DNA of 23,607 bases from ANME-2 cluster archaeon (GTDB taxonomy: Archaea; Halobacteriota; Methanosarcinia; Methanosarcinales; Methanogasteraceae): assembly GCA_003601535.1 (NCBI GenBank), contig PIXW01000088.1, positions 1-23,607 of the forward strand, in the 5' to 3' direction. The position numbers were made by a program, and so were the translations under genes. The notes below the pieces were generated by a model. The model worked only from the letters and a program-made list of their open reading frames with translations, was not told the DNA's origin and made no database searches. Position 1 is the stretch's first letter; each line of letters starts with the position of its first letter. Below, one piece after another: positions 23,347-23,607 of this stretch.

Positions 23347-23607
23347 TCACACAACTCTCATCCGCACCGTGGTAAAAACAGGTCCGCGAATATCGATCTT
23401 CTTATTATTGGACGTGATCCACCGGTTCGCATGAGGCTTGATCTCGATATTGATCTCCGAAGGCACCTTAACGCCCCTGACCCTTATCTCGCAATCACTG
23501 CCGCATCTTGCCGCATTCTCGATCTCATGAGCAGCCTCTGCAGCGAATGCATCGATGAATCTGAAACCGGCAGGAACGCCCTCTCTTAATACGGTATCCC
23601 ATCTCTC
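23347..23607 (-). CDS. C-terminal part of an unrecognised minus-strand protein
   Basis: On the minus strand the frame is open from the window end (23607) to TGA at 23347-23349, giving 86 residues that begin ERWDTVLREGVPAGFRFIDA and end IRGPVFTTVRMRVV. The sequence reads as real protein, with an amphipathic helix (DAFAAEAAHEIENAARCG) and several beta strands (CEIRVRGVKVP, SEINIEIKP). It includes two cysteines (C35, C39 of the fragment). I do not recognise the family and the 5' end is missing. It converges on the cytochrome gene. Confidence 0.6.
   Translation of the reverse strand, partial: ERWDTVLREGVPAGFRFIDAFAAEAAHEIENAARCGSDCEIRVRGVKVPSEINIEIKPHANRWITSNNKKIDIRGPVFTTVRMRVV

Noticed and set aside
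23320..23589. Plus-strand 89-codon open frame at the right edge
   Set aside because: The minus-strand frame over the same DNA has better protein-like composition and runs to the window end; this one is its shadow.
1..23607. CRISPR array, transposase, integrase or att sites
   Set aside because: No regularly spaced long repeats, no transposase or recombinase frame, and no flanking direct repeats around a tRNA were seen; the only regular repeat is the two-copy 17-bp element at 1300-1348.

Overview
This window is from a euryarchaeal chromosome, most likely a methanogen- or ANME/Syntrophoarchaeum-like member of the Halobacteriota. Clearly archaeal genes include archaeal DnaG primase, ribosomal protein L21e, RNA polymerase subunit RpoF, DUF655, type II GAPDH, a Tfx-family regulator, SecE/Sec61-gamma, archaeal CobT, and a KaiC-like RecA ATPase. 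The last large gene encodes an 11-heme c-type cytochrome with an apparent PGF-CTERM anchor. That suggests extracellular electron transfer, but the lineage assignment is inference.

Layout. (1) 1-1345, plus strand: the 3' part of a PhnM-like amidohydrolase, then an ATGA-coupled TIM-barrel sugar isomerase/epimerase, then an ATGA-coupled 34-codon orphan reading frame that looks like a broken third gene. (2) 1300-2662: a DUF4143-type AAA ATPase with two palindromic 17-bp repeats exactly 32 bp apart just upstream of its TATA box. (3) 2865-7635, minus strand: DUF167, a small Toprim protein, DnaG, CobT and an HPS-RraA fusion. (4) 7636-8000: a divergent intergenic region of 365 bp, rich in possible helices and a candidate for an unassigned structured RNA. 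(5) 8001-13088, plus strand: KaiC-like ATPase, unknown partner, CooT-like small protein, GAPDH, TrkA, FtsZ and SecE. (6) 13110-13938, minus strand: a 67-residue protein and the EngB GTPase. (7) 14065-16074, plus strand: cobyric acid synthase and a Tfx-family regulator. (8) 16096-18577, minus strand: ProA then ProB. (9) 18730-22156, minus strand: L21e, RpoF, DUF655, KsgA and a two-domain membrane protein resembling fused VTE5 and VTE6 kinases. (10) 22278-23277, plus strand: the multiheme cytochrome and its terminator. A minus-strand protein of unknown family converges on it from the window edge.

Most genes are housekeeping: replication primase, division, secretion, translation and ribosome maturation, cobamide assembly, proline synthesis, and pentose and triose phosphate metabolism. 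The parts most worth a second look are the 7669-7888 RNA-like region, the paired operators before the ATPase, the membrane-anchored cytochrome, the fused isoprenoid-kinase-like protein, and the coupled KaiC partner of unknown family. No tRNA, rRNA, CRISPR array, transposase or integrase was recognised.
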